A stretch of DNA of 64,000 nt, from assembly GCA_023634235.1 (NCBI GenBank), contig JAMKCF010000018.1, forward strand, positions 719,195 through 783,194, in the 5' to 3' direction. The first letter of the stretch is position 1. Each line of letters opens with the position of its first letter. Of the stretch, positions 22,998-34,189 are shown piece by piece. Under the pieces are notes generated by a model. It had not been told where the DNA came from and made no database searches. It saw only the letters and a program-made list of their open reading frames with translations. The stretch comes from Pisaster brevispinus. Its lineage: Eukaryota > Echinodermata > Asteroidea > Forcipulatida > Asteriidae. The translations under genes and the position numbers were made by a program.

Positions 22998-23253
22998 TTT
23001 GACCGTTCCTCAAACTTTCTCGGCTCCCTAGGGAGCATACCACCTCAAGCTGCTTAAAACTAGCGCTAGGAGGTTAATTCAACACAATACTGTGTAATAG
23101 TCCTCTCAGGTTCCCATTTATACACCTGGAATAAGAGACGCAATTATGGTCAAGTGCCTTGCTTAAGGACAGAGTCAGGCGTCATGACCGGGATTTGAAC
23201 CCACACTCCACTGATTCAGCCATCAGAACTAGACCTTCCGGCCACGACACACC
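22998..23253 (-). mobile_element. tRNA-derived SINE (family A), near full length
   Basis: Co-linear with 33407-33662: GACC(G/A)TTCCTC(A/T)AACTTTCTC, TAGGGAGCATACCACC, GGTTAATTCAACA, TCCTCTCAGGTTCC, TACACCTGG, and the inverted B-box GGGATTTGAACCCACACTC. Length is about 255 bp. Confidence 0.85.
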
Positions 23254-23259
23254 ACAGTC

Positions 23260-24140
23260 AAGTTTCAATCTCAAAGCACACTGAGTTCATGGTCAAAGAG
23301 TAGCAAACAGCAACCCTTAAGTGAGCGCTACATGGCAAATGTTATTTATTTCACTGATTTCTCCAAAGTGCAATGTCTTGGGGAGTCAGAGTCCTTAATA
23401 CTCTAGACGTGACCATTCGGCATAATGAGAGAGGAACAGATCTCAGAGTTGGGTAATTTTTTGTTTTGGGTTTTGTTTTGTTTTTTGAGGGGCTGAGAAA
23501 TAATTTCATTCATGTACTTCGTGCACAAAATTGTACAGACATACAGACCTACCCAGGTATAACCCTCTGATAAAGTGGAGCCAGCTGTTCTTAGTAGCAG
23601 GCTTCCAGATGTCTTGCTGACAGCCTGGGCTAGGTTCTGATGTTTCCAACACCCCTCCCCCCCCCCCAGCCTGCCAATCAAACTTTTTTGGCATACTGTG
23701 TTAACTCCTGGGGTTACTGCATTAACGGCAATTCCATTCTAGAAAAAGGTCGCGAACGGATTAGCTTATGGTGGCTATTGTAGGGATTAGGCTAGCGTTA
23801 ATCCCTGTTTCATAAAGTCGCCGTACTGAACCTAGTTCTAACCGACCTTGCGATATTCAACCAATTCTACCTCCATGATTCAACTTATCCATGAATACTT
23901 AATGTTGTTTCTTCAAGAAATTAGATTTCATTACCCTTACGGTAAGGGACGCTTCAAGAAACCTTCATCTTCTTCTTTTTCTTTTCAAATTTCGAGTTTG
24001 GAACCTATATCAAATTCACGTTCAAAGCTCTGTAAATATTAAATTGAATCAGTGTGCTCAATTACTGCATCATTGGCTGGAAGTGGAAATACAATAAGTA
24101 AACAATAAATAAAGAATCATTCATTACAGTATAATTGATT
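23260..24140. other. Intergenic, no gene seen
   Basis: A GTTTTGTTTTG tract (23460-23485) and a C-run (23656-23668). No gene. Confidence 0.4.
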
Positions 24141-24144
24141 GAAC

Positions 24145-24425
24145 AGATATACACTTTCAAACCGCCAAAGACCAATTGGAAAACCCGATACACAATTGGT
24201 ACGTCATCTCGATAGTAAACCATGTTTCATTGCTCAGCAATAGACTCTCAAACCGCCAATGACCAATAGAATATCCTTATATAATACACAGGCGGTATGT
24301 CACCTCAATAGTACAGCATAATTTATTGGTCAGATATACACTTTCAAACCACCGTGGACCAATAGAATCCCGTGATACAACAATACACAGTGAGTATGTC
24401 TCCTCTTATTACAGAGACGCCATAT
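24145..24425. repeat. Tandem array, 94-bp unit, three copies
   Basis: Units start at about 24145, 24239 and 24333 with (AT)A(T/G)ACACTTTCAAACC, then GACCAATAGAATCCC, then ACACAG-CGGTATGTC. Divergence is 15-25% by eye. Confidence 0.8.
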
Positions 24426-24825
24426 TTGTAAAAGGAAAATACATGATTGAATCTGTCGCATTTCTTCCCCAGCTCTCTCCTGTAATTGAATTTCGTGACA
24501 GGTGAAAACACGCGGCTAGTCTACTCTATATTACTTCGTGCTTTTTCCCGCGGAAATTTTCACCCTGCAAAAATGTTCCTTTTGACGGTATTTTAAGCAA
24601 TACGCCGAGTGGCATGGTCCTTCATAAAGCCATGTTTGTATTTAGATAAACCTATGTACACATAACTCTTGAGGTTTATCATCGACTCAGAGGACGAAAG
24701 CGGGGTGTGATAGGTGGGGGGAGCAAGATTGACAGAGAGAGTGCGGGGGGGGGGGGCTCCTCCAATATCCCATACATTGCACGCATGTTACACGTATATG
24801 GAATGCACTGGAACTTACACTGGAA

Positions 24826-25240
24826 ACACCAGGTGTTAAATTGATTCTCTTGGTATCTATAGTGACAACACCGACACAGTGTTAATTTCACCCACGATGT
24901 AGTAACGGGCATAACAACACTGTTAAACCTTCCTGGTTTGAATTGACCCGCATGAGTCTCAGGATGCCTCAACCATTTCCGGGTCAAATGACCGGGAAAT
25001 CTGTGTCCAAATGACACAGAAACGTGTCAAAAGATGCTGAATCCGCGTTAAAATATTCTTTCTTTTTTAAGCACTTTCCGGGTCAGCCTGACCCGGCAAT
25101 GGGTCAGGCCCAATGTGACCGGGAATCCGGGTTAATTCTGACCCGGGGGTTGGAGTGTAACACCACGTAGGTGTTGTGTCAGATGCAACTACCGGACTGA
25201 CTCAATTTAACACCCCCAGGTTAAGCAGTGTACAAACTCA
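24826..25240. mobile_element. Element with AACACTGTTAA outer motifs and a GGGTCA/TGACCC core
   Basis: Outer parts hold CACCAGGTGTTAAATTGATT, GACACAGTGTTAATTTCAC and, on the right, GTAGGTGTTGTGTCAG and TCAATTTAACACCC. The core (24940-25160) alternates GGGTCA and TGACCC, including GGTCAGCCTGACC (25081-25093). Related cores are at 9600-9665, 42632-42858 and weakly 47725-47800. Confidence 0.65.
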
Positions 25241-25464
25241 ACACTTTGGAGGATGGTGGAGTCTTAGAGTAGAACCATGTAAGATGGTACATAAATAGGT
25301 CTCATGATTCAAAAATTCAAAAACCTGTCTTAAAATTCAAGCGCTTTGAGTACCTATTGAGCTATACACGACACTGACTATGCTATTAGAGTATGATTGA
25401 GACGGGAGTGGAAACTTTTACCCGCGATGAAAAACAATGCAGTCTTCGGATCATTAAAAGTGAT

Positions 25465-25640
25465 GGGCCCGATTTCTTAGAGCTGCTTATAGAGCAGACA
25501 ATTTTGAGTGAAAATTTCTGCTTAGCAGAAATGAGCGGTACACCAGTTAGAGGGCCTACAGGTGGTACATGTGACACGGTAATTTAGCTGGTAACCATAT
25601 TCTGAGTGAACATTACTTTCCTGTCCTGAGCTACACTTTT
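25465..25640. mobile_element. GGGCCC-ended MITE, diverged
   Basis: GGGCCCGATTTCTTAGAGC, CTGCTTAGCAGAAATGAGC, then TAGCTGGTAACC(A/T)TATTCTG. The family is described at 56373-56545. Confidence 0.7.
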
Positions 25641-26570
25641 AGTGGAATAATTAATCTGAGCCAACACTAAACACTCACCGTTTCACAACCTCGTCCCAAT
25701 ATTTGGAGGTCAGGTTTTGGATACAGAGAATATAAACGATAAGCCCCCAGGGGATCGACCGGAACCCGGTTAGATTTTCTCCATATATAGGCCTTGACTT
25801 GGACACCACACGCGTACACGCTTCGCCCTGGCTTTAAAAATAGTCGATACGATTATATAAATAGAAACCTTGAAATGTGAAATATCACCGGACCTCCAGT
25901 GAACCTTAAGGTGTCCTTATATAAAGAGAAACACCACCACCAAAATATGTCTTGAGATCTCCCCAGAGGATACTAAAATGTCCCCGTTGCACCCCCGGAC
26001 TCCGGGATGCAACCACCTGCTGCGGAATTTTCTCGCCATATTTTGTTGAAACTTTGTATTATACATTCCTGGAATCGCTCCGGAGTGTTTTTGCGACAAC
26101 CACGACCAGATCGGAACCATACTCTCCTTAAGTTCAACCGTCACTCACTACCCCCTCCCACCCTGCCACTCCACCTACTAAATCGCTCAGTAACTGAACA
26201 ATCGAATAAACCAGAGTTTTTCATCATTCAAAAAGAAAGCACTTTGGTTATTTACGGGTTATCAAAGTTATAAGTTAAAATTAAGCCTAATCTGAGAGCT
26301 TACTTTGTTTTGGGTTTTTTTTGGCGTGTGCCGGCGGCTGTCCGTCTGATAAGGTGAATATCTTGCAGAAGCTTGGTATATCTGCGAAAGATCAGCAAAC
26401 AAAGAAGCTTACCATTTACCTTTCTAAAACTTGAGGATTAATACAAACTTCTTACAGACTGGATTTCAGATATTTTCCTCGTAGAAAATGTAGGAAAATC
26501 TATAGAGTTTCTATCCATTGTTATATACAACTGTTTTTGAATTATATATTTATTAATTTGTTGAAGATTA
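25640..26570. other. Intergenic, no gene seen
   Basis: Short palindromes such as CACCCCCGGACTCCGGGATGC (25985-26005). No gene. Confidence 0.4.
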
Positions 26571-26584
26571 GGAGATTAAATGAG

Positions 26585-26835
26585 AGATGAAAGGAACACA
26601 TTGCCCTCGGATTTTGGGCGATTTGGGCTATAGAAATAGTTTATTACGAAATGAATATGGTTGGAAAGATGTTGTAAAAGTAGAATATAATGATTCACAC
26701 AAATAGCCCCGAGAAATTGTGTGGTTTTCCTTTTACTTCGAAAACTATACATGGGCCGCCATTTTGTGAAACCAAATTTTTGACTCTACAGTTTTCACTA
26801 ATTGGTTTACCGATGTTTGTTATATATATTTTATT
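26585..26835 (+). repeat. Dispersed repeat (AAAGGaACACaTTGCC family), copy 1
   Basis: Blocks shared with 43585-43800: GGAACACATTGCC, GAATATGGTTGGAAAGATGT, AAAAGTAGA, GTGTGG-TTTTCCTTTTA, and the region with CATTTTGTGAAACC and TTTTTGACTCTACA. Confidence 0.8.
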
Positions 26836-26849
26836 TTTTATTTTTTAGG

Positions 26850-27750
26850 AGGTGAATACAAGATAAGTATCAGTGCAATCCTAGAGCACGTAAACGAAAA
26901 GTGCTCAACAAATTTAAAGCTAAACAAGAAAAGTATACAACTGTACACACTTAATCTTGCCAGTTTGGCAATAAAAGCCAGAACAGTCAAAACAGCACTA
27001 ACAATTTCCAATTAAAAAACCCATGACAATCACTGGTACTATTTTAAAAACTCAAGCTATCAGCCCAAAATTATTTACTTAACTCTACGATATTAAATAT
27101 TAGTGAATATATTTTTTTAGACTGATCAAGTTATAAAACGACAGTATATCCCCACATTGATGGTTAATGAATACATAAATAAAAATATATACGAACCACA
27201 AAGGTACAAAAACCATGCCGACAATAATAATATTAACAGTAAAAACAGAAAGTTTGTTATCAATTTCTAGGCCCTATTTGGCACAAATATTTGTGCTATA
27301 TTTGGGTGGTTACTCCTTGTATATAATGTCAATCAACGTGTATAATAGAAGGTTATGGGAGTATCGCTCAACGTGAAACAGATATCGCTAATGAAAGGGT
27401 AAACTATGTGGGCGGGGCAAGCTGGGAAAGAAAAACCCAAAATTGTTGATTGGTTACGACATTTATTGTTAAAGATAATAAAGTCAGAGGGGGCCAATGT
27501 GGGTCGATGCCAAGTGTTTTAACTTCTTTTTTTTCAATCGCAGCAGGGGGCAGGTGGCTTGGGAAGGAGACCCAGGAGCATTTTGTCTAATCATGATGAT
27601 GACAATAAAAACTCAAGGGTAGCAAGTTTACATATCAACTCATTTTTGTTTTGCTTTCAATTTGAACTGTAACTGTTTGTCTTGCATGCAAGATTTATTT
27701 TGGGGGATTTGAATAATATTATGTGATTTACAATTTCAGGGATAAATCCA
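26850..27750. other. AT-rich intergenic DNA, no gene seen
   Basis: Only small ATA/TAT runs. No coding signals. Confidence 0.45.
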
Positions 27751-27754
27751 TCCA

Positions 27755-28080
27755 GGGGAACTCGATTACAATCCTCTAATAACTCAGGAAGAACAAACAT
27801 ATTGAACAAAGTTGATGTGGAAGAGTACATTCATTCCAATCCTCTAGTTTTCAAGAAACACAACGTAAAGGGACGGTACATCATTGGTTATTGGAAGAGT
27901 ACATTCATTCCAATCCTCTAGTTTTCAAGAAATATATCATAAAGGGATGGTACAGCATTGGTTTTTGGACGAGTACATTCATTCCAATCCTCTAGTTTTC
28001 AAGAAGTATTACAGAGAGAATGACAAATCGATGGTTTTTGGAAGATTACATCCATTTCAAAAAAAATTAAATCATTAACG
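27755..28080. repeat. Tandem array, unit about 70-75 bp (GAGTACATTCATTCCAATCC)
   Basis: Clear units start at about 27823, 27895 and 27969, each with GAGTACATTCATTCCAATCC, TCTAGTTTTCAAGAA and GGTACA-CATTGGTTTTTGG. Decayed copies flank them (27768 and 28045). Stray units occur at 30667-30770, inverted at 30840-30905, and at 41308-41425. Confidence 0.85.
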
Positions 28081-28940
28081 AATTAAACATACATTTTTTT
28101 AGCAAAAAGAATGACACAAATGGATGGTACACTCTTCGGTTTTGTTCTTTGGACAGTCATTTTATTCATGGTAAACGTGTCAAAAAGTTACCTGCACGAA
28201 AAGTTACCTGAAAACAAAGATCCATTCAACTACGTCAACAACGAGAATTTTTTTTTATTTCTCTCTCTCTCTCAAAATGCATTTTCAGAAAACTACTTCG
28301 CCGTCGGAAACTTCAATCGTGTTTCCGGGTCAATCACAAGATGCTAAATAAATTATTTCAGGAATGCGTTAATGACGACCTCGTGGTGGTCATTTCCCAA
28401 TTAATTGAATCTCTCTGGCCGTAAATTAGTGCAGACACTTAGAAATCATACTTCAAGATGTGGGTGTGGGGTTAGAATGCGTGCAGCGTCCAAGGTAACG
28501 GGCTGCAATATAGAAATATGCGGTGAAAATTAGTTTTTATTATAAAAAAAACTGTCTGCACGGAACAACATTGGGGTTCAATTAGCACAACGCCATCGTC
28601 TCTGTCTGGATCCACGTATGACATTTTAATGTGTTTATTCTGATTCTCGACGAACCAACAAGGTACCCGACTAATATTTCCTCCAGCCTCGATTTGGCTG
28701 CTTCGATGGTTAACAAAAATGGCAGATGGCTTATACTCGATAATGAAAAATACCACAGGTTTGCATAATTTGATATGATTATTTTTCGAAACGTCACGCC
28801 ATTTTAAAACAATTTCTGCAAGAAACATTTTTGATGTATGAAATATTTCCAGGCTTGATTTGCCATATGGAAGCACATAAAAGTCTGTTCTGTGTGCACC
28901 ACTGATCTAGTGTTCTATGCACATGTAGACGTGTATGTAA
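28080..28940. other. Intergenic, no gene seen
   Basis: A TCTCTCTCTCTC run at 28259-28271. The minus-strand frame 28472-28876 has no protein features. Confidence 0.4.
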
Positions 28941-28944
28941 ACGA

Positions 28945-29262
28945 AACGCCACGCCGCACCTAATTATCGTGTACACATACACGATAATTCAAAAGTTACT
29001 CGTGTACGTCCACACCATTTTTTAAACATATAGCTATCGTGTACGGACATCTTGTACGTACATAATAATTATTTTTACGTACATGCTAGTATTCTTGTAC
29101 GTACATGATAGTTGTGTACGAAGACAACAACTTTGGCCTTATCGTGTTTATACATTACAGTTATCCTCAACCTACACGATGTTACCATGTACTTACACGA
29201 CATCATTGGACCCATCGTGTACGGACACAATAGTGATTGTGTACGTGCATATTTATTGGGCA
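28945..29262. repeat. Cluster of GTACGTAC/TCGTGTAC palindromic words
   Basis: About ten motifs related to ATCGTGTACG(T)ACACGAT in 310 bp. The first is a perfect hairpin: AATTATCGTGTA, loop CACA, TACACGATAATT (28962-28989). Confidence 0.8.
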
Positions 29263-29382
29263 GATGTCTATATATGTTATCAGAGTACAGCAACTGAGAA
29301 TCCTATGACAGATTTAAGGCTCAAAAACACGGATTTTTCTTTGTCTGAGTTCGAAATCGGACCGCAGGTTTTGAAGTATTTA

Positions 29383-29608
29383 TAGATAGGTTGCAATATG
29401 ACGTAAGTCGGCCATCTTTACGGACAATTTGGAACACACAGTCATGCGTTTTGCGTGAAAACGGCGTGCAGCACGCGCACATTTCACAAAACTCATTGCA
29501 TGATTGGTTAGTAAACAGCGCGGCTGCGTTAATAATTTGAGCGCTTGACGCGCCTGCAAGCCAAAATGCAATTTGCCCGTAAAGATGGCGTCTATTGGGA
29601 ACTATCTA
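29383..29608 (-). mobile_element. Intact AGATAG MITE, 226 bp
   Basis: The ends TAGATAGGTTGCAATATGAC and GTCTATTGGGAACTATCTA are inverted partners (CCATCTTTACGG in both arms). AT lies outside AGATAG...CTATCT on each side. It is inverted relative to 57672-57898. Confidence 0.9.
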
Positions 29609-29719
29609 TACGAAGAAGTGTTTCTCAGCGCCGCTTCGGTTAGATCACGGGGCTAATTTATTTATGTATTTACTTAATTATTTATCTATTTTCTTCTTCT
29701 TCTTTTTTCATGACATATT

Positions 29720-30165
29720 CAACAGCGCAAGCGTCAACCAGATAAGTATATGGTTAGGAAACGTGTAGAAATGTTCAGTTTTAGATGTGGGAGGAAAGCC
29801 CCAAGTGAGGAAAACCCACGCAATCAGGTAGGGACTGAAAACAATCCACGTGCACGGCTCCGATCCATCGTTCTCCCTTAACACTGGTCCGCTGGCCAAA
29901 TACCAGTTAAAACACCCGGGGACCAGTCAACATTCACTCCAAGTGGTCCGACTCGATAGTTCAGTGTTGAAAAGCATAATTAAGGACAAGTGACAAGCTG
30001 ATGGACTAGTGAAATGACAACCTAATTGGTCCTGCTGGCTAGTCAATAATTTACAAAGTTAAGGGCAAACCATGCGGTTCAAGGTGGGATTTGAACCGGG
30101 TCCACAGAGGTGAAAGGCAGGGACAGAAACCACTCGGCCAACCTGATCGTCCAAGTTAATTCCCA
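29720..30165 (-). mobile_element. tRNA-derived SINE (family C)
   Basis: Read on the minus strand, a tRNA Ser/Leu-like head has A-box GGTTGGCCGAGTGGTT and B-box CCGGTTCAAATCCC (plus-strand positions about 30080-30148). The body carries the inverse of GATGTGGGAGGAAAGCCCC and GAAAACCCACGCAATCAGG (29785-29827), a motif common in SINE bodies of marine animals. Termini are approximate. Confidence 0.65.
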
Positions 30166-30169
30166 AGGT

Positions 30170-30660
30170 TAATGTATAGTGGAAATATATTTAAAACTTA
30201 CAAAATGCCTAACAGTATCAAAAGACTTACGTAATGCGAAGGTGACCACAGTTGTCGCATGTTTTATTGTTGTTGTTTTGGGGGAGGGATGGGGGGGTTG
30301 GGGGTTGAAGTCAATTATGAAGTTCTAAAAAACCAGTTCCCTTTGAGAAAGTTACCTAAGTTGAAAAAAAATAATGAAAGTAACCATTTGCATCGAAGAA
30401 AAAGAATAATTGAAATTAAAAAGACATGCGTTAAAAATGTAAGGCTTTTTACGAAGGCAATTTTGAAGTAAAGCTAAACCATTCATTGTCATCTACAAAC
30501 AAGGAAAGAGCATTATTGAATTGTATTTAAAAGTACAGTCAATCCAATAATCAAATTAGGATGATTCTTCCATCCTCCTTGTCAATAAAGCCGCAACACA
30601 ACTAGCCTGAGAACTAAAAACATTCATCAAATGGAGTCGGACACTGGAAAACAAAATGGT
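30170..30660. other. Intergenic, no gene seen
   Basis: A G-rich stretch (30279-30305) and unique AT-rich DNA. Confidence 0.4.
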
Positions 30661-30666
30661 TTCGGG

Positions 30667-30910
30667 GAAAGTACATTCATTCCAATCCTCTAGCTTTCAA
30701 GAAATATTTCATAAACGGATTTTACATTATTGGTTATAGGAAGAGTACATTTCTCCCAATCCTCTAGTTTGTGACAAAACCTTAACTGTAAGTGGATGTG
30801 TTCTCCTTCGTAAGACCAAAGGTCGCGATGGTTTTTTTTTCACTAATCTTCCGAACAGTGTGTTTATTGAAAACTAGAGCATTGGAACGAATGCACTCTT
30901 TCAAAAAGAC
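30667..30910. repeat. Dispersed copies of the 27.8 kb tandem unit
   Basis: Two plus-strand units (GTACATTCATTCCAATCCTC at 30671 and GAGTACATTTCTCCCAATCC at 30743) and one inverted degenerate unit (GAAAACTAGAGCATTGG, 30870-30886). Confidence 0.7.
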
Positions 30911-31424
30911 ACCGATGACGTAATACAGCCTGAAGTTGTTGATGGTACACACAGTGCAAGGCAAGGAGGAGACTCCAAGTTGAGGTGTACTGTAGGGTCG
31001 GGTGATCATAGCCAAGAGTGTATTTGAGCGCCCGAGAGTCCTTTCGATTCAGTATTCGCCACACTTGCACTCGGGACAAATCAATAGAGGTCTCGGCTAA
31101 CTATCCCGCCCAATTTCAGACTATGATGCCACCGCTCAAATCGGCAGAGTAAATATTTCCCTGATAAAGAGGCGACCGTGTTTAGTAATCATGGCCCTTA
31201 TCGATTTAGATTGGAGGGAGGGGGAGGGACACACCATAATCTGTGAAGATGTTAGTCTCTTAGTCAAGTTTGCCACCCACGTTGTAGACTTCGAATCCCA
31301 GATCGTCTTTAGAATAAGAAAAAAAGTACTTTAATCCGGTAAAAAAAGTTCTTCTGATCTATATTTGATTCGTTTCCGTGAACGAAAAAAATTGCCTTTT
31401 ACTTCATCACGGCGTGGCCTGTTT

Positions 31425-31576
31425 GTCTGCTAAGCAGAAATGAGCAGGGTACCAGTAACAAACTGTACATGTAACATGCTAGTTTGGCTGGTAAACTTAT
31501 TCTGGTAAGCATAATTTGTCTGTGCTTAAGCTACATACTTTTTGTACTTAAGCAGCTCTATGAAATTGGTCCCTGG
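31425..31576. mobile_element. GGGCCC-type MITE, left end lost
   Basis: CTGCTAAGCAGAAATGAGCA, TTTGGCTGGTAAAC, CTGGTAAGCATAATT, then CTTAAGCAGCTCTATGAAAT and TGGTCCC at the right end. Confidence 0.75.
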
Positions 31577-31579
31577 TGA

Positions 31580-33115
31580 GTCGAGTTCCCTGTTTTCGTT
31601 TCACTCAATGATATTCCGGTTAAGACTTTCTGAAGCCAAGGATTCTCAGAAAATGGCGAGAAGACAAGGAAGAAGTTTCAGCTTTAGAGGGAAACCCAGA
31701 GAATTATTCCAGGGAAAATCCAGACAACTAGGACTGCATACCCAATCCACATCGATACATAGGGTATATCCCTCAACAGAATGTGAAAGGCTTGACTTTG
31801 GCATTCAAATCTGCACTGGGATTTGGAAACTATAGATATAATTGGGAGTGACATGAGCAACAGAAAGGGCGTGAAATATACTGAAGTATGAACACAAAAT
31901 AATCTTGAAAATGTGCAGAATTGGACCTGTATCATAGAACAGCAGTCTGATTGTTATTCTGTTTCAATTTACGTCATCAAAACGAGACTGGGTGAGAAAT
32001 GGTCAGGTCCCTTGTTAGTGTGTCGAGAATCAGCATCCGCAATAGGGACTGCACGGCGGGAACTTGACTGTAATAGAATTATAAAGGTCTCCATTGAATA
32101 ACAAACACGTTCTTTTTCTTTGCCATAGAAATGATCCCCAAACCTCCAAACATTCCGTTTGGTATCCCATTTTTGTTAGTCCTCATTTCCGAAATTAAAT
32201 AAGTCCAGTTGAATTTTCCCTACACACACTATTTCTGTATTCAAAGGTATCCTAACACGGAGACACATGCGTGAACTGATCAGAAACACAGTCACCGAAG
32301 AAGAGCAAAAAAATCGACATAACTCCTGATCAATAGTCTGCCCTACCCACTGCCGGAGTTGTATTTATTCAGCCGACATCTCCGAAGCAAGTGAACCTTT
32401 ATCAAATATAAAGAAAACTCGCCAGGGAGCGGGACAATCGAGAATGTAGCGCCGGTTCTCTGCGTGGAATACACGGGGGACTCCCGCTTGCCGACACGCT
32501 TGGCTCGAGTACAACGGACCTAAAATATCTGCTACTGATAGCTTGCGATGAAAGCGTGTAACTTGCCGACCGTAACGTACCGTAAAGCGAAACGGGATGG
32601 CGTTTCTTTCTTATTTAAAGGGTAGACTAACACTGGTGAAATTAACCGAAATGAGTCACATCATTGAAACGCCCTCAACAAATGAGGTTAAAGATAATAG
32701 AATGACTCCTGCCAATCGAAAGTTAGTGTACTTGTTCATCAGTTTCTCAAACTGGAACATGAAAAAAACACATATGTTTGAAATATCGGGCACAACTTTA
32801 TGAAAAACTTTTCCAAAAACTTTGTCCACACCACGCGGCTTCAGCTACCGCCCCGGTTGGGGTTCTGTCAATTATTGATAAAACGTGCGCTTTCCTTACG
32901 GGCCTTCAAACAGGCAGGTAGGTTTGTTTTTTTTGGGGGGGGGAACTCATAGAGTTTCTGTGATTTGACAAAACCCGAAATATAAACAAACGCGCACAAA
33001 ATCCCTGAGAAACCATAAAGTGTTTTCCTGCCTTTTTTCGAAAACGTCATCATCCAATTCGATGACGTTTTCACAGGTGAGCTGAATGGTCCCTATTCTT
33101 CCAAGTAAACCATGA
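31580..33115. other. Intergenic, no gene seen
   Basis: A more GC-rich patch at 32430-32590 without repeats and without coding signals. Short frames here (31542-31835, 32597-32803) lack support. Confidence 0.4.
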
Positions 33116-33120
33116 CGTAT

Positions 33121-33255
33121 CAAAGGTCCCCTTGCATTGACCGCCATCTTTGATTTAATGGCACGCGCGATTGGCCGAGAGTCGTGCGCAGCGCGTACAC
33201 CCGTTGTTTGCCATCAAAGATGGCGATCAATGACGTCATGTGCATTCAATAATCT
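33121..33255. mobile_element. MITE of the TGACGTCA / CCATCTTTGAT family
   Basis: CCCCTTGCATTGACCGCCATC TTTGAT on the left pairs with ATCAAAGATGGCGATCAATG and ACGTCATGTGCATT on the right. The right end ...TCT is followed by AT. The interior has GTCGTGCGCAGCGCGTACAC, shared with 47108-47258 and 45273-45476. Confidence 0.8.
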
Positions 33256-33406
33256 ATACAGTTTAGGCATAGTAGGCCTACAGCTAATAGTGATTCATAG
33301 CGTTAAAAAATAGTTTTAAGCTTAGCGTGTTTAAATGTGGCACAGTTTAACAGTCTTATACTTGGTTCGTAAATAACGCACGTATTATCCCAGTAGTAGA
33401 CAGAGG

Positions 33407-33662
33407 TACACTCTTAGACCATTCCTCTAACTTTCTCAACTCCCTGGGGAGCATACAACCCCAAACCGCTCAAAATGAGCACTAAGGGGTTAATTCAACA
33501 TCCACACAATCTTGTTTCAGTCCTCTCAGGTTCCAATCTATACACCTGGGATAAGAGAAGCATTTATGGTTAAGTTCCTTGTTCAGGGACATAGTCAAGT
33601 GTCATGATCGGGAATCGAACCCACACTCATCCAATGATTCAGCCATCAGAGCTTGATTCCGA
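33407..33662 (-). mobile_element. tRNA-derived SINE (family A), near full length
   Basis: Co-linear with 22998-23253. Inverted B-box region GGGAATCGAACCCACACTC. Ends near AGAGCTTGATTCCGATGC. Confidence 0.85.
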
Positions 33663-33989
33663 TGCAGTAATACCATAACATTAGTTTATAAAATCAAGCA
33701 CCTATAAATCCGAATAAATTTTGGGTAGAACAAAAAAATTTCCCTCTCAAGAACTCCATTCAAAAATAAGAATAGAGATCACTTTTGAAGCTCGACAGTC
33801 CCGTAACTATTGTTGCGTATGACGTCACAAGTTTGTACATTGCCCTGAGCTCGTGTCCGAATCGGCAGCTTCGGCTGTAGGCAATGCTTCGGCGCATAAT
33901 GACGCAATTTTTCATCCGCAGTCACACAGTCTCGACAGTCTCGACCACTAATGCGGACACAAGAAGACAATGGTTAAAAGTTGCATTGT

Positions 33990-34036
33990 ATTGGGCGCGT
34001 ATTGGGCGCGTATCGGGCACGTATCGGGCGCATATT
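33990..34036. repeat. 11-bp tandem repeat, four copies
   Basis: GGGCGCGTATT, GGGCGCGTATC, GGGCACGTATC, GGGCGCATATT in succession, directly beside the hairpin MITE whose arms carry a similar GCGCGTATTCG word. Confidence 0.85.
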
Positions 34037-34043
34037 GGACCTA

Positions 34044-34186
34044 TAGACCGTGCAAGTCTCGCGCGTATTCGAACATTTTTGGGACCACTGTGGTCCCACG
34101 TACATTGCTTTAACGCGTTAAAGAAACAAACTCACGCGCTTTAACGGATCCCAATGTTCGAATACGCGCGAGACTTGCACAGTCTA
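34044..34186. mobile_element. Hairpin MITE, 143 bp (second copy)
   Basis: AGACCGTGCAAGTCTCGCGC ... GCGCGAGACTTGCACAGTCT, flanked by AT on both sides. Nearly identical to 11591-11732. Confidence 0.9.
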
Positions 34187-34189
34187 TTG

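Noticed and set aside
21472..28080. CRISPR-like arrays of regularly spaced repeats
   Set aside because: The units are contiguous tandem repeats without unique spacers, in a eukaryotic setting.
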